From the NCBI RefSeq assembly GCF_947496075.1, contig NZ_CANMBJ010000006.1:186001-250000 (forward strand): 64,000 nt of DNA. The letters are read 5' to 3'. A model generated the notes under the pieces. It worked only from the letters and a program-made list of their open reading frames with translations. It did no database searches and was not told where the DNA came from. This document shows, piece after piece, positions 17,002-26,056 of this stretch; the first letter of the stretch is position 1, and each line of letters begins with the position of its first letter. The translations under genes and the position numbers were made by a program. Source of the stretch: an uncultured Tateyamaria sp. GTDB taxonomy: Bacteria > Pseudomonadota > Alphaproteobacteria > Rhodobacterales > Rhodobacteraceae.

Positions 17002-17780
17002 GCGGCGTCCCTCCCTTGGGCGATGCGGATTTGCTGGCGCAGGATGTTTAGCGCCTCGGCACTTTCGGGGGTGTAGAGCATTTCGATGTCGCGCTCGCCT
17101 GTCAGGTGGACGTCCATGACGTACTGGGTCTTGGCTGGGCGACCAGACAGGACGATGACCTGATCGGCGAGGAAGATGCTTTCGCGCAGGTCGTGGGTGA
17201 TCAGGACTCCGGTAAAGGGTTCCTCGGCCTTGACGTTGTGCATGGTCTGCCAGAGATCCTCGCGGGTGAAGGCATCAAGCGCGCCGAAGGGTTCGTCGAG
17301 GATTAGCACTTCGGGCTTGTGCACGATGGAGCGGCAGAGCGAGGCGCGTTGGCGCATCCCGCCGGACAGCTCTGACGGGCGTTTGTCTTCGAAACCGGAC
17401 AAGCCCACGAGATCGAGAAGGTGCCGCGCGCGGTCCTCCTGTTCGCGTTTGGACATACCGGTCGAGACGATTTCAAGCGGCAGCATGACGTTTTGCAGGA
17501 TGGTCCGCCATTCCAGCAAAACAGGGTTCTGAAAGGCCATGCCGACGGTGGACTTGGGACCTTTGACCAGATCGCCGTGTAGCCAGACCTCGCCCTCGTC
17601 CGGCTTCATCAGCCCGGCGACCAGCCGCGTCAGGGTGGACTTGCCGCAGCCTGAGGGGCCGACGACAGCGGCAAAGCCGCCTTCGGGCACGGACAGTTCC
17701 AGCCCGTCCAGCACAGGCAACGGGCCAGAGGGTGTTTTGTAGGCGTGGCGCACGCCCTTGATGTCGATGAGATTGCTCAT
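16998..17780 (-). CDS. ABC transporter ATP-binding protein, SsuB/TauB/ThiZ type
   Basis: The 260-residue ATPase has Walker A GPSGCGKST (about 44-52), signature LSGGMRQRASLCRSI, Walker B VLILDEPFGALD and a switch His in LITHDLRES. It powers the importer formed with the permease that overlaps it by 4 bases. I chose the start at 17780 (MSNLIDIKGVRHAY); the longer frame to 17945 runs into the binding-protein gene and is not plausible. Nineteen bases separate it from that gene. Confidence 0.87.
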   Translation of the reverse strand: MSNLIDIKGVRHAYKTPSGPLPVLDGLELSVPEGGFAAVVGPSGCGKSTLTRLVAGLMKPDEGEVWLHGDLVKGPKSTVGMAFQNPVLLEWRTILQNVMLPLEIVSTGMSKREQEDRARHLLDLVGLSGFEDKRPSELSGGMRQRASLCRSIVHKPEVLILDEPFGALDAFTREDLWQTMHNVKAEEPFTGVLITHDLRESIFLADQVIVLSGRPAKTQYVMDVHLTGERDIEMLYTPESAEALNILRQQIRIAQGRDAA

Positions 17781-17799
17781 AGGGGCGTGCGCCTGTGTT

Positions 17800-18807
17800 T
17801 TAGTTGAGTTTCCGTGCGTCTGCGGCGGGCAGGTACGCGTCGGTGAAGTAGAGGCTGGCGTCTGGCGCGTTCTGGAACTCGTAGGTTTCAGCCAATTGGC
17901 CAAGCGCTGTTTCCATGCGCGCGGCATCCACGCCACCCATGCCATTCGAGGCTACATTCTCGGTCAACACGTTGGCGTCGATGGCCAGTTGCAGCCGGCG
18001 CGTTTCAAGTGCTGCGTCGGCTGCAGGGTTGCGGTCGATCAGGCTTTCGATGGCCTTGGCCGGATCGGCGATGGCGTCTTTCCACCCCGCCGCAACGGCG
18101 GTCAGGAAGCCGGTGACAATCTCCGGGTTAGCAGTGGCAAAGTCGGTGTTGACGATGATCGCGTTGCCATAAAGCTCAAGCCCGTAATCGGCCATCAGGA
18201 TGGTCGAGATATCCTCCTCTGGCACGCCGAGGCGCACGAGGTTCAGGAAGGACGAGAAGCTGAACCCGGTGACCGCAGCTACGTTGCCCTCGGCCAGCAT
18301 CGGTTCGCGTGTGGGGAAGCCCACGGGCTCAACGGTGATCTTGTCCACATCGAGGCTGTTTGCGGTGGCAAAGGCGGGGAACTGTGCCCATGCGCCATCG
18401 GGGGGCGGGGCACCAAGCACTTTGCCTTCAAGGTCCTTGGGTTCGGAGACGCCCAGCGACTTGCGCCCAACAATGGCGAAGGGTGGCTTGTCATAGACCA
18501 TCATGACGGCGGTCACGGGCGCGCCGGGGTTCTGGTCGAGGAATTTCACCAAGCTGTTGATGTCGGCGAAGCCCATGGGGAAGGCGCCAGAAGCCACTTT
18601 CGGGATCGCGTCAAGCGAGCCTTGGCCTGCCGAGATTTCAACAATCAGGTCGGCAGCACCAAAGTGGCCATTGTCGATGGCGGCGAAATAGGGGGCGGCG
18701 GGCCCTTCAAATTTCCAGTCGAGCGCGAAGGGCACTTGCGTTTCGGCCATGGCGGCACCCGCCAGTGTGGCGGTCGCAGCAAAGGCGGCGAGGGTACGTT
18801 TGAGCAT
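17800..18807 (-). CDS. Periplasmic NMT1/THI5-like substrate-binding protein
   Basis: The 335-residue protein starts with a clear signal peptide (MLKRTLAAFAATATLAGAAMA, cleavage after about residue 21). The mature part opens with VPFALDWKFEGPAAPYFAA, typical of THI5/NMT1-fold binding proteins that carry pyrimidine or thiamine-precursor-like ligands, nitriles or sulfonates. It is the first gene of the binding protein-ATPase-permease operon. It is divergent from the aminotransferase at 19003, and the 195-base gap between them probably holds both promoters. The ligand is not predictable from sequence alone. Confidence 0.83.
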   Translation of the reverse strand: MLKRTLAAFAATATLAGAAMAETQVPFALDWKFEGPAAPYFAAIDNGHFGAADLIVEISAGQGSLDAIPKVASGAFPMGFADINSLVKFLDQNPGAPVTAVMMVYDKPPFAIVGRKSLGVSEPKDLEGKVLGAPPPDGAWAQFPAFATANSLDVDKITVEPVGFPTREPMLAEGNVAAVTGFSFSSFLNLVRLGVPEEDISTILMADYGLELYGNAIIVNTDFATANPEIVTGFLTAVAAGWKDAIADPAKAIESLIDRNPAADAALETRRLQLAIDANVLTENVASNGMGGVDAARMETALGQLAETYEFQNAPDASLYFTDAYLPAADARKLN

Positions 18808-19002
18808 AGGTTTCTCCCAGGTGATGACCGCGTGACGTTAGGGGGTGCTGTTCCGGGACGGAACGGGTGGCCCCGTGCCACGTCGTTTTCTCTGGGCCGG
18901 GACTGTGCGGTGTGCTGAAAAATTATGCAAATGCTTTCGATGTGCATTGTGCGGGCGTTCGGTTCGTGGCCTTCTGGTGGTGAACCCAGAGGGAGGCCCG
19001 AG

Positions 19003-20352
19003 ATGAAAGACGACAATTTCCTGCGCGCCAACAACGCACGTCATATGTGGCATCCAATGGGCCACCCGGGCGAGGCGATGACCGATGCGCCCACCATCAT
19101 CATCGGTGCCGAAGGGTCGGTGATCGAAGATATTGACGGGCACAAGACGGTCGATGCGGTAGGGGGTCTGTGGTGTGTGAACCTTGGTTATTCCAACAAC
19201 GCGGTGAAAGACGCGATTGCCAAGCAGCTTTATGATCTGCCCTACTATTCCGCCTTCTTCGGTACGTCGAACCCGACGGCGATTGAGGCGTCTTATGCCG
19301 TGCGTTCGTTTTTCGAGGAAGATGGCATGGCGCGGGTGTTCTTTACCTCGGGCGGGTCCGATTCCGTTGAGACCTGTTTGCGCCTTGCGCGCCAGTATCA
19401 CCGGATCAAGGGCGAGCCGGGGCGCACCAAGTTCCTGTCACTGAAGAAGGGCTATCACGGCACGCATTTTGGCGGCGCGTCGGTCAACGGGAACAACCGG
19501 TTTCGCATCGCCTATGAGCCGCTGATGCCTGGCTGTTTCCACCTGCCATCGCCTTATCCCTATCGCAATCCGTTTGAGGAGACGGATCCGGCGCTGCTGG
19601 CCCAGAATGTTGCTGCGGCGATGGAGGATGAGATCCAGTTTCAGGGGCCGGGCAGCATTGCCGCCTTTATAATGGAGCCCATTCAAGGGGCGGGTGGGGT
19701 CATTGTCCCGCACGAAACCTTCATGCCGCTGATGCGCGAGATTTGCGACCGGCACGGCATTTTGATGATCGCGGACGAGGTGATCACGGGCTTTGGCCGG
19801 ACGGGCGATTGGAGCGGGTCACGCCATTGGGGTGTGCAGCCTGACATGATGAGCTGCGCCAAGGGCATCACCTCGGGCTATTTCCCTGTTGGTGCCGCGC
19901 TGATGAGCGAGGCGGTGGCCGAGGTGTTCGAGAAGGCGGATGCTGATGGTGCGATCTTTCATGGCTACACCTATTCGGCGCATCCCGTAGGGGCTGCTGC
20001 GGTGACGGCTTGTCTGGAGGAAACCCTGCGCCTTGATACCAAGGCCAATGCGGGGCCGCGCGGCACGCAGTTGTACGAGGGCTGTGTGGCTTTGATGGCG
20101 AAACATGACATCGTCGGGGATGTCCGGGGTGGGCACGGGTTGATGACGGGTGTGGAGTTGGTCAGTGATCGGGCGGCCAAGACAGCACTGGATGCCGAGG
20201 CGACCAAGCGCATCCACAAGGCCACCTACGATGCCGGTGCGATGGTGCGGATCGGGGGCAACAATATCATGATGTCACCGCCGCTGGTCGTGACCGAGGA
20301 TGAGATTGCCCGAGTGCTGAGCGCATTGGACGCCGGACTGGCGGCGGTTTGA
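19003..20352 (+). CDS. Class III omega-amino acid:pyruvate-type aminotransferase
   Basis: The 449-residue PLP enzyme shows the class III pattern: HMWHPM near the start, TSGGSDSVETCLRLARQYH (about 109-127), IMEPIQGAGG, IADEVITGFGRTG (PLP-binding Asp) and SCAKGITSGYFPVGA with the Schiff-base Lys. Relatives use beta-alanine, taurine or other omega-amines with pyruvate. ATG 19003 has a GGGAGG site six bases upstream; the longer frame starting at 18925 lacks one. Facing an NMT1-type importer, it may process the amine released after uptake of a pyrimidine-like compound; that is inference. Confidence 0.82.
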   Translation: MKDDNFLRANNARHMWHPMGHPGEAMTDAPTIIIGAEGSVIEDIDGHKTVDAVGGLWCVNLGYSNNAVKDAIAKQLYDLPYYSAFFGTSNPTAIEASYAVRSFFEEDGMARVFFTSGGSDSVETCLRLARQYHRIKGEPGRTKFLSLKKGYHGTHFGGASVNGNNRFRIAYEPLMPGCFHLPSPYPYRNPFEETDPALLAQNVAAAMEDEIQFQGPGSIAAFIMEPIQGAGGVIVPHETFMPLMREICDRHGILMIADEVITGFGRTGDWSGSRHWGVQPDMMSCAKGITSGYFPVGAALMSEAVAEVFEKADADGAIFHGYTYSAHPVGAAAVTACLEETLRLDTKANAGPRGTQLYEGCVALMAKHDIVGDVRGGHGLMTGVELVSDRAAKTALDAEATKRIHKATYDAGAMVRIGGNNIMMSPPLVVTEDEIARVLSALDAGLAAV

Positions 20353-20591
20353 TCGGCCTTGGTCTACTAGGGTTCTTGCGGTGCCGCGAAGGTCGGGAAT
20401 GAGCCCAACCTATAAAGTTGACTTTCCCGTTGCGTGCGCACGCAGCGCGGAATGTGCTGCAGGGGTGTAAGAGTGCGCGTCGCCATGCAACAGGCAAGGA
20501 AACCGGCCATCGGAAGTGATCGCCGCGACGTAGGCCGAGCCAACTTGCAAGCAGGTGACGGTCTGATGCCGATATTCCGTTAACTCATCAC

Positions 20592-21509
20592 CTAGTCTTT
20601 CACACTGCCTTGTTCGCTCAACCAATTGTATAGCAAATCCGCACTTCCGGAAGATTTAGAAGATTTGGCTCGGACCAGATGGTACTGGAAACCGCTGTTG
20701 CGAAAGCTGTGATTATCAAGAGCCTTTACCAAGCGGCCAGCCTGCAGTTCGGCATCGGAATTCGCTTGACTGACCAGCGCAATACCCAGACCAGAAACTG
20801 CTGCATCAATTGACATCATCTCGTTGGAAAATTTATGCCCTTTATGCAGGTCTATCTTTTTATTCGTTACTCCGGCCGCTTTTGCCAACATATCCCACCC
20901 AGGTACTAAATCCGGGCTTCCACGCCAATCCGTATGCAGAAGGGGAAATTTATCCAGTTCAGAGAAATCGTTTAAGCCACCATGCCTTTCGAGTAACTCT
21001 GGACTCGCCACTATATGGTACACGCCGTCAATCAATGTCCTGACTTCAAGATCAGGGTAGTCACCGTTACCATAGCGAATGCCTATGTCAGCTTGGCCCT
21101 GGCAAATGTCCACGAGTTCATCGGTAGCGTTAAGGCGAATTTCAAGTTTTGGGTATTTTTCGTTGAAAGTTTCTAGCCGCGGGACAAGCCACTTCATACA
21201 GAACGAAAGCGGCGCCGTAATTGTAAGCCAGTTTCGCCCCATATCGCCTTTGATCACATCACAGGCTTCTGTGAATTTTTCCAATGCCTTCGACATCAAT
21301 GGAGCGGCCAGTTTTCCAACACGCGTTAATTTCAATGACCGGGTTTGCCGCACAAACAGCTTGATATCGTAATAGTCCTCAAGAGACTTGACATGTTGGC
21401 TTACAGCTGCAGGTGTGACATTCAGCTCATCTGCAGCTTTTTTAAAGCTGGAGTGACGCGCCGCTGCCTCAAACGCTTTCAACCAATTCAGTGGTGGTAG
21501 GGAAATCAA
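20592..21509 (-). CDS. LysR-family regulator, GcvA-like
   Basis: The 305-residue protein has an N-terminal winged helix (PPLNWLKAFEAAARHSSF, AADELNVTPAAVSQHVKSLE) and a C-terminal ligand-binding domain with LVDICQGQADIGIRYGNGDY, the style of GcvA-type regulators. It is divergent from the ectoine-like operon beginning at 21953, with 443 bases between, so it is a candidate regulator of that operon. Its AT-richer composition differs from the flanking purine genes, hinting that it arrived with the ectoine-like cluster. Confidence 0.8.
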   Translation of the reverse strand: MISLPPLNWLKAFEAAARHSSFKKAADELNVTPAAVSQHVKSLEDYYDIKLFVRQTRSLKLTRVGKLAAPLMSKALEKFTEACDVIKGDMGRNWLTITAPLSFCMKWLVPRLETFNEKYPKLEIRLNATDELVDICQGQADIGIRYGNGDYPDLEVRTLIDGVYHIVASPELLERHGGLNDFSELDKFPLLHTDWRGSPDLVPGWDMLAKAAGVTNKKIDLHKGHKFSNEMMSIDAAVSGLGIALVSQANSDAELQAGRLVKALDNHSFRNSGFQYHLVRAKSSKSSGSADLLYNWLSEQGSVKD

Positions 21510-21952
21510 AAAGCACCTCTACACTCGCATTAGTTGAACTGACGCATGACTTAGAAATCATAGTTTGTGCTACAAGCCTCCTTTGGATCATTCTTGGTGT
21601 CAACAAGTCAGCCGCTTCATCCGGCAGATTCCCGCCAGAAAAAGAGTTGGTAAAATCAAGGATGTTCCCCCGGCGACGCTTGTAATCAATGGGTTCAGCT
21701 CATTTCCCTTCGCCTGAAGTCATAGGGGTGTGAGCATACGGGCGGCCGATTTCGCTGCAGAAGCGTTCGTCATGCTCGCTCGTCTCCAGACGGCAGCGCT
21801 TGTCGAAAAAGTTGACTGGCGCGCCGACGTGATGAGGCCCGATTTCACGGTCAACGTTCGCCGCAGCGTCCATCGCCAAAGGCTCTCGTACCACCTGTCT
21901 CTACTTGCCCTGACCTTGGTCGGATGTAGAGGCCCACAGAAAGGGAACAGAC
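21510..21952. other. Divergent intergenic region upstream of the ectoine-like operon
   Basis: No credible gene. Short frames on both strands lack ribosome binding sites and recognisable motifs. The stretch must contain the promoters for the LysR gene (leftward) and the ectoine-like operon (rightward), but I could not pick a convincing -35/-10 pair. A GGGA site at about 21941-21944 precedes the GTG start at 21953. Confidence 0.4.
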
Positions 21953-22507
21953 GTGAGTATTGTCAGATTTCAAAGTCCAAACTTGGTTCACGCCCCGAGC
22001 ATCATCGAACTGGTCAACGAAACTCCCTCGCTGGACTCGAACAGTGAATATGCATATGCGCTTTGGTGCACGCATTTTGCGGAACAGTCCGTTGTCGCAT
22101 TGCGCGACGATGAAGTAATCGGATTTCTAACAGGTTTTCGATCTCCGGGCCGGCCTGACACTTACTTTCTGTGGCAGACGGCGACCAAGCCTCGGCACGG
22201 CGTTGCCGGACTTGGCGTGGACATGATCGATTACGCGGTTCGGCGCGAGATAAAACGCGGGGCCAGCCGGATAGAAGCGTCGGTCGATGACCAGAACAAG
22301 GCGATCCGGCTTCTTATGAAATCCCTCGCCAAGCGCCTCAAGGGCCGAATTGAGGAAGAGTTGCTGTTCCCCGGCTCGCTTCTTGCTGGCCAGCGCGATG
22401 CCCATCATGATGAAACGTTGATGCGGATTTGTCTGGTCCATCCGACAGATAACGACCGTGCGTGCACGACTGCCTGCGGTCAAGCTGCAGAGGAGGCGAT
22501 GGTATGA
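21953..22507 (+). CDS. ectA: EctA-like diaminobutyrate acyltransferase, atypical CoA loop
   Basis: The 184-residue GNAT protein aligns with L-2,4-diaminobutyrate acetyltransferase (EctA): LDSNSEYAYALWCTHFAEQSVV, then VIGFLTGFRSPGRPDTYFLWQTAT. EctA normally moves acetyl from acetyl-CoA to the gamma-amino group of diaminobutyrate. The usual acyl-CoA pyrophosphate loop of GNATs ([QR]xxGxG; RGKGLG-like in EctA) reads GVAGLG here (about residues 82-87), so the Arg/Gln is replaced by Gly. That could mean a different acyl donor, for example an acyl-carrier protein. The start is GTG. The stop overlaps the next gene's start as ATGA. The C-terminal tail beyond about residue 165 is longer than in ordinary EctA. 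Confidence 0.78.
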   Translation: MSIVRFQSPNLVHAPSIIELVNETPSLDSNSEYAYALWCTHFAEQSVVALRDDEVIGFLTGFRSPGRPDTYFLWQTATKPRHGVAGLGVDMIDYAVRREIKRGASRIEASVDDQNKAIRLLMKSLAKRLKGRIEEELLFPGSLLAGQRDAHHDETLMRICLVHPTDNDRACTTACGQAAEEAMV

Positions 22508-24231
22508 TCCCCCAGGCGTTTGATACACTCCGTGTTCATCAACAAAGCGGAGCGTGGCAGCCCGATCTGCGTTTGGCGGAACGGGTGTCCCAAGAATTCG
22601 GCACGCCTGCATTTGTCTACAACGCCAACTATCTGCGCAGTAACTTCAACGCGTTACGTCAGAAACTGTCCCCGGCGATCGATCTTCTCTATTCACTCAA
22701 GGCCAATCCGAACGCTGCAATTGTGGACTGCCTGCGATCCTGCGGGGCAGGTGCCGAAGTGTCTTCCCGTGCGGAGTTGCACACTGCAATCCGGGTGGGG
22801 ATTGATCCCAAGAACATCATTTTCGTGGGACCCGCAAAGTGCGAGGATGAAATCGCTGACAGTATTCGGTTCGGGATTTTTGCGATTGTCGCGGAGTCCG
22901 CGCAAGAACTGGATGAAATCCAACGGCAGGCCGAGGCTTCTGGCACCAAGCAGGCCGTGAATGTCATGCTTCGCGTCAACCCGGATTTCAAAACAAGCGG
23001 GTCCGGCCTGACGATGAGCGGCAAGCCCCGCCAATTTGGCATCGATGTCGAGCAGGTGCCCGACCTACGCGAGCAACTGGATATGCTCAGTCTCGTCCGT
23101 GTGATCGGATTTCATGTCTACATGGGAACACGATACCTCGATGCGGAGCCGATTATTGAGAACACCGAGAACATTCTGAGTTTGGCAGAACGCCTTGCTG
23201 GAGATCTTGGTATCGAGATCGAAGCTGTGGATGTCGGTGGTGGTTTTGGCGTCCCTTACTTTGATAACGAAAAGATGCTGGACGTGCCGAAGCTGGCCAA
23301 GGGCGTCAACGCTGCAGTCGCGCAGTTCCGCAGGTCCCATCCCGATACTCGTGTGATCATCGAGCTTGGTCGCTATCTGTCGGCGGGGTCCGGGGCCCTT
23401 CTCACTTCGGTCCGCTATGTAAAGGAGTCACGCGGAGAAACCTTTGCCATCGCCGATGGAGGCACAAACCTGCATATGGCGGCGGTTGGGTTGGGCGGTT
23501 TCGCCAAAAGATCCTTCCCGATTGTGAACCTGTCGCGCAACTCCTCCGGGTCGCCCCAGGAAACCACGCTCACCGGGCCACTTTGCACGCCAAGTGATAC
23601 AATGGCGCGTAAAACCAACCTTGGTGAGGTTACGGAAGGGGACATTATCGGTGTGCTTTGCTCCGGGGCATACGGCCCAAGTGCATCGCCCACTGGCTTT
23701 CTGAGCCACGGTTATCCCAACGAGGTTTTGGTCGATGGAGATGACCTGCACCTGGTGCGCGCGGCAGACAGTGTCAACGACATCATATCAGCCTACCGGC
23801 TGCCGGGTGACCTCCCGTTTCCGGGCGACCAAAATGAATTCACAATCTCGGTACGCCTGTCGGCTTCTGACGCCCACTATGGCGGCGGTATCGTCGATGG
23901 CGCGCACATATTGGGGCTCTTCGGGGACGCAGTGACCGGGCTTGCCGCATTACAGGATGGCGACGAAAGCCTGCTGCAAAGCTGGGATAAAGTGGAGTTC
24001 CAACGCCCAGCACGGCCCGGAGACTTCATAACCGTGCGCGCACGAATGACCCGGAAAAAACGCCTTCGTCGCTACGTCGAAGTCGAGGCGCTGAGGACGG
24101 TCCGTGCCTTGGATACTGCAAAATCCACGGTCGAACCCGTTTACCCCCCAGAACGCATTGCTATGGCGACGGGTCTCATCGTTGTTCCGATGCCAAACCG
24201 CCGGTCCAAATCAGAAGAGGTGATACAATGA
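22504..24231 (+). CDS. LysA-like PLP decarboxylase fused to aminoacyl-CoA ammonia-lyase-like hotdog domain
   Basis: The 575-residue protein is a two-domain fusion. Residues 1 to about 435 are a fold-type III decarboxylase (diaminopimelate/ornithine decarboxylase group), with SLKANPN (PLP Lys 66), VDVGGGFGVPYF and GPLCTPSDTMA (active-site Cys 361). Residues about 445-565 resemble 3-aminobutyryl-CoA or beta-alanyl-CoA ammonia-lyase, a hotdog enzyme, with RLSASDAHYGGGIVDGAHIL and DKVEFQRPARPGDFI. In butirosin assembly a similar PLP enzyme (BtrK) decarboxylates an amino acid held on a carrier protein, and a carrier and ligase follow here. A beta-aminoacyl thioester could thus be made and deaminated, or the reverse. 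It overlaps both neighbours by 4 bases. Confidence 0.8.
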   Translation: MIPQAFDTLRVHQQSGAWQPDLRLAERVSQEFGTPAFVYNANYLRSNFNALRQKLSPAIDLLYSLKANPNAAIVDCLRSCGAGAEVSSRAELHTAIRVGIDPKNIIFVGPAKCEDEIADSIRFGIFAIVAESAQELDEIQRQAEASGTKQAVNVMLRVNPDFKTSGSGLTMSGKPRQFGIDVEQVPDLREQLDMLSLVRVIGFHVYMGTRYLDAEPIIENTENILSLAERLAGDLGIEIEAVDVGGGFGVPYFDNEKMLDVPKLAKGVNAAVAQFRRSHPDTRVIIELGRYLSAGSGALLTSVRYVKESRGETFAIADGGTNLHMAAVGLGGFAKRSFPIVNLSRNSSGSPQETTLTGPLCTPSDTMARKTNLGEVTEGDIIGVLCSGAYGPSASPTGFLSHGYPNEVLVDGDDLHLVRAADSVNDIISAYRLPGDLPFPGDQNEFTISVRLSASDAHYGGGIVDGAHILGLFGDAVTGLAALQDGDESLLQSWDKVEFQRPARPGDFITVRARMTRKKRLRRYVEVEALRTVRALDTAKSTVEPVYPPERIAMATGLIVVPMPNRRSKSEEVIQ

Positions 24232-25754
24232 CTTTGCTCCATCAACGTCTCGATCGTGCGGCCGCTGCTGGCCCACGGACTCCGGTCATACAGTATCGCG
24301 ATCAGGTCCTGACTTTGTCCCAGCTGCAAACCTGTGCGCGCTCGCTCGCGCGATGGCTGTCGGATGCAGGCGTATCGCAGGGCGATCGGGTAATAGTGCA
24401 GGCGGAAAACGAGCCCATGACAGCGGCGCTGATTTACGCGATCAGTGCGATTGGCGGATGCTTCATCCCGGTTCACCCCACGACCCCGACCAAGCAGTTC
24501 GCTTACATCAAAGAAAACTCGGGGGGCGTCATGGTGCTCTCGGCAAAAGCCGGGAAGTGGTCGGCAGATGTCGGTGGTCTTCACATCAACGTGCCAAACC
24601 TGAACGATTTATTGCACGCCAGCACAGGCAAGTTACCTCTTTCCACGTTCAATCCAAGGATCATCCCCGAAGACCTCGCCTGCATGATCTACACGTCCGG
24701 ATCGACGGGACGCCCCAAGGGAGTGACATGCCTTCACCGCCAAATGGTGTTCGCGGTGGGCGCTATAGCCGATGCTTTGGATTATGCGACCGGTGATGTG
24801 ATATTCTGTTCTTTGCCGCTGTCCTTCGATTACGGCCTGTATCAGCTCTTTCTCGCGGTCGAGTGTGGTGCGATGCTTCGATTGGAAAGCCCGGAGATTG
24901 GCGGTTTGGGCCTGTTCCGAGCGCTCAAGAAAAGCCGTGCAAACGTGCTGCCTGCCGTGCCTGCGATGATTGAAGCGCTGGCGGTCATGGGCAAACGCAA
25001 ACCTGGAGAGCTACCGGCTCTGCGCCTGGTTACGAATACCGGTGCGGCCCCGTCGCCGACATCCATCAAGACTTTGCGCAGTGCCTTTCCCAACCTTGGG
25101 TTCCAGCTCATGTATGGATTGACGGAATGCAAGCGTGTGAGCATCACGCCGGTGGATGGCGACATTCTCAAGCCGGGTACATGTGGTCGCCCGCTCCGCG
25201 GGACGCGCGTCGAGGTGGTCAACGCAAGCGGGACGGTCCTGCCACCTGATGAAATTGGCGAGTTCGTCATATCTGGCCCAAACGTAATGGCGGGCTATTG
25301 GAATTCCGAAGAGCTGACCAACAAGACCTACCAGACGCAGCATGCAACAATGCGCCGCCTTCACAGCGGCGACTATGGGTGGATGGACGAGGACGGCTAT
25401 TTATACTGCCAAGGCCGAAGGGACGATATCTTCAAGATACGCGGCTTCCGCGTCAGCTGCTCTGAAATCGAAGCGGCATGTTCTGAAGCACCCGTTGTCC
25501 GTCATGCGGTAATGGTGCCGCCAGCGCCAGGTCGTCCCTCGACGCTTTTCATCTGTGCATCAGATTCTGAGTTTGATCTTTTGGGCTTTCTTGATGACCG
25601 GCTGGAGCCGCACAAGATACCGGATCGCATTCGGCTTATCGATAATATGCCGCGCACGGCAAACAACAAGTTTGACCGACGGGCCCTTATCGAAAGTCTC
25701 CAAACCGAAATGAAACTGGCACCTACCCAAAAGCAGGAGATGACCCATGCTTGA
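24228..25754 (+). CDS. AMP-forming adenylation enzyme (amino acid or acyl carrier-protein ligase)
   Basis: The 508-residue protein carries the ANL superfamily motifs: YTSGSTGRPKG (about 155-165), MYGLTECKRVS, SGDYGWMDEDGYLYCQGRRDD and a C-terminal NNKFDRR with the catalytic Lys near 481. It should activate a carboxylic or amino acid as the adenylate and load it on the carrier protein encoded next, whose start overlaps by 8 bases. It is a stand-alone adenylation domain. I cannot read its specificity, but the neighbouring PLP decarboxylase suggests an amino acid such as aspartate, glutamate or diaminobutyrate. Confidence 0.82.
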   Translation: MTLLHQRLDRAAAAGPRTPVIQYRDQVLTLSQLQTCARSLARWLSDAGVSQGDRVIVQAENEPMTAALIYAISAIGGCFIPVHPTTPTKQFAYIKENSGGVMVLSAKAGKWSADVGGLHINVPNLNDLLHASTGKLPLSTFNPRIIPEDLACMIYTSGSTGRPKGVTCLHRQMVFAVGAIADALDYATGDVIFCSLPLSFDYGLYQLFLAVECGAMLRLESPEIGGLGLFRALKKSRANVLPAVPAMIEALAVMGKRKPGELPALRLVTNTGAAPSPTSIKTLRSAFPNLGFQLMYGLTECKRVSITPVDGDILKPGTCGRPLRGTRVEVVNASGTVLPPDEIGEFVISGPNVMAGYWNSEELTNKTYQTQHATMRRLHSGDYGWMDEDGYLYCQGRRDDIFKIRGFRVSCSEIEAACSEAPVVRHAVMVPPAPGRPSTLFICASDSEFDLLGFLDDRLEPHKIPDRIRLIDNMPRTANNKFDRRALIESLQTEMKLAPTQKQEMTHA

Positions 25755-26016
25755 CAACCCCTATACACACAACGAGGCGCGCGACGATCTGCGCAAGGCA
25801 CTCGCCGCCGTTCTCGAAGAATCGATCCCGCCCTTATCCGACGAGATGAACCTGTTCCGCGAGTTTCGGCTGGATTCCATGAGCATGCTTGAGACGTTGA
25901 TGGAGCTGGAAGACATGCTGGGGTTCAACGTGGATCCCGAGGAATTGGACATCAAGGACTTCGAGACCGTGGCTGGCTATTCCGGCTTTCTGGTCGCCAT
26001 CAAGGCAGCGGTTTGA
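25747..26016 (+). CDS. Acyl/peptidyl carrier protein
   Basis: The 89-residue protein fits a stand-alone carrier: acidic, four-helix-like, with the phosphopantetheine attachment Ser 44 in [10 protein letters not shown]. It ends helix-rich ([15 protein letters not shown]). It overlaps the adenylation gene by 8 bases, so the two products are probably made in equal amounts and work together. A carrier inside an ectoine gene set is not part of the canonical pathway and is the strongest sign that a thioester-bound intermediate is made here. No phosphopantetheinyl transferase is encoded nearby. Confidence 0.82.
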   Translation: MLDNPYTHNEARDDLRKALAAVLEESIPPLSDEMNLFREFRLDSMSMLETLMELEDMLGFNVDPEELDIKDFETVAGYSGFLVAIKAAV

Positions 26017-26056
26017 GCCGCGCCATTACCTTTTGTCTACTGGAGGAGAAACTCGT

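Noticed and set aside
17758..18918. 386-codon open frame on the plus strand
   Set aside because: It is antisense to the NMT1/THI5-like binding protein, which has a clear signal peptide and fold motifs.
21700..21900. Possible gene fragments upstream of ectA on both strands
   Set aside because: Frames of about 60-105 codons lack start signals and family motifs; the region is better read as regulatory or decayed sequence.
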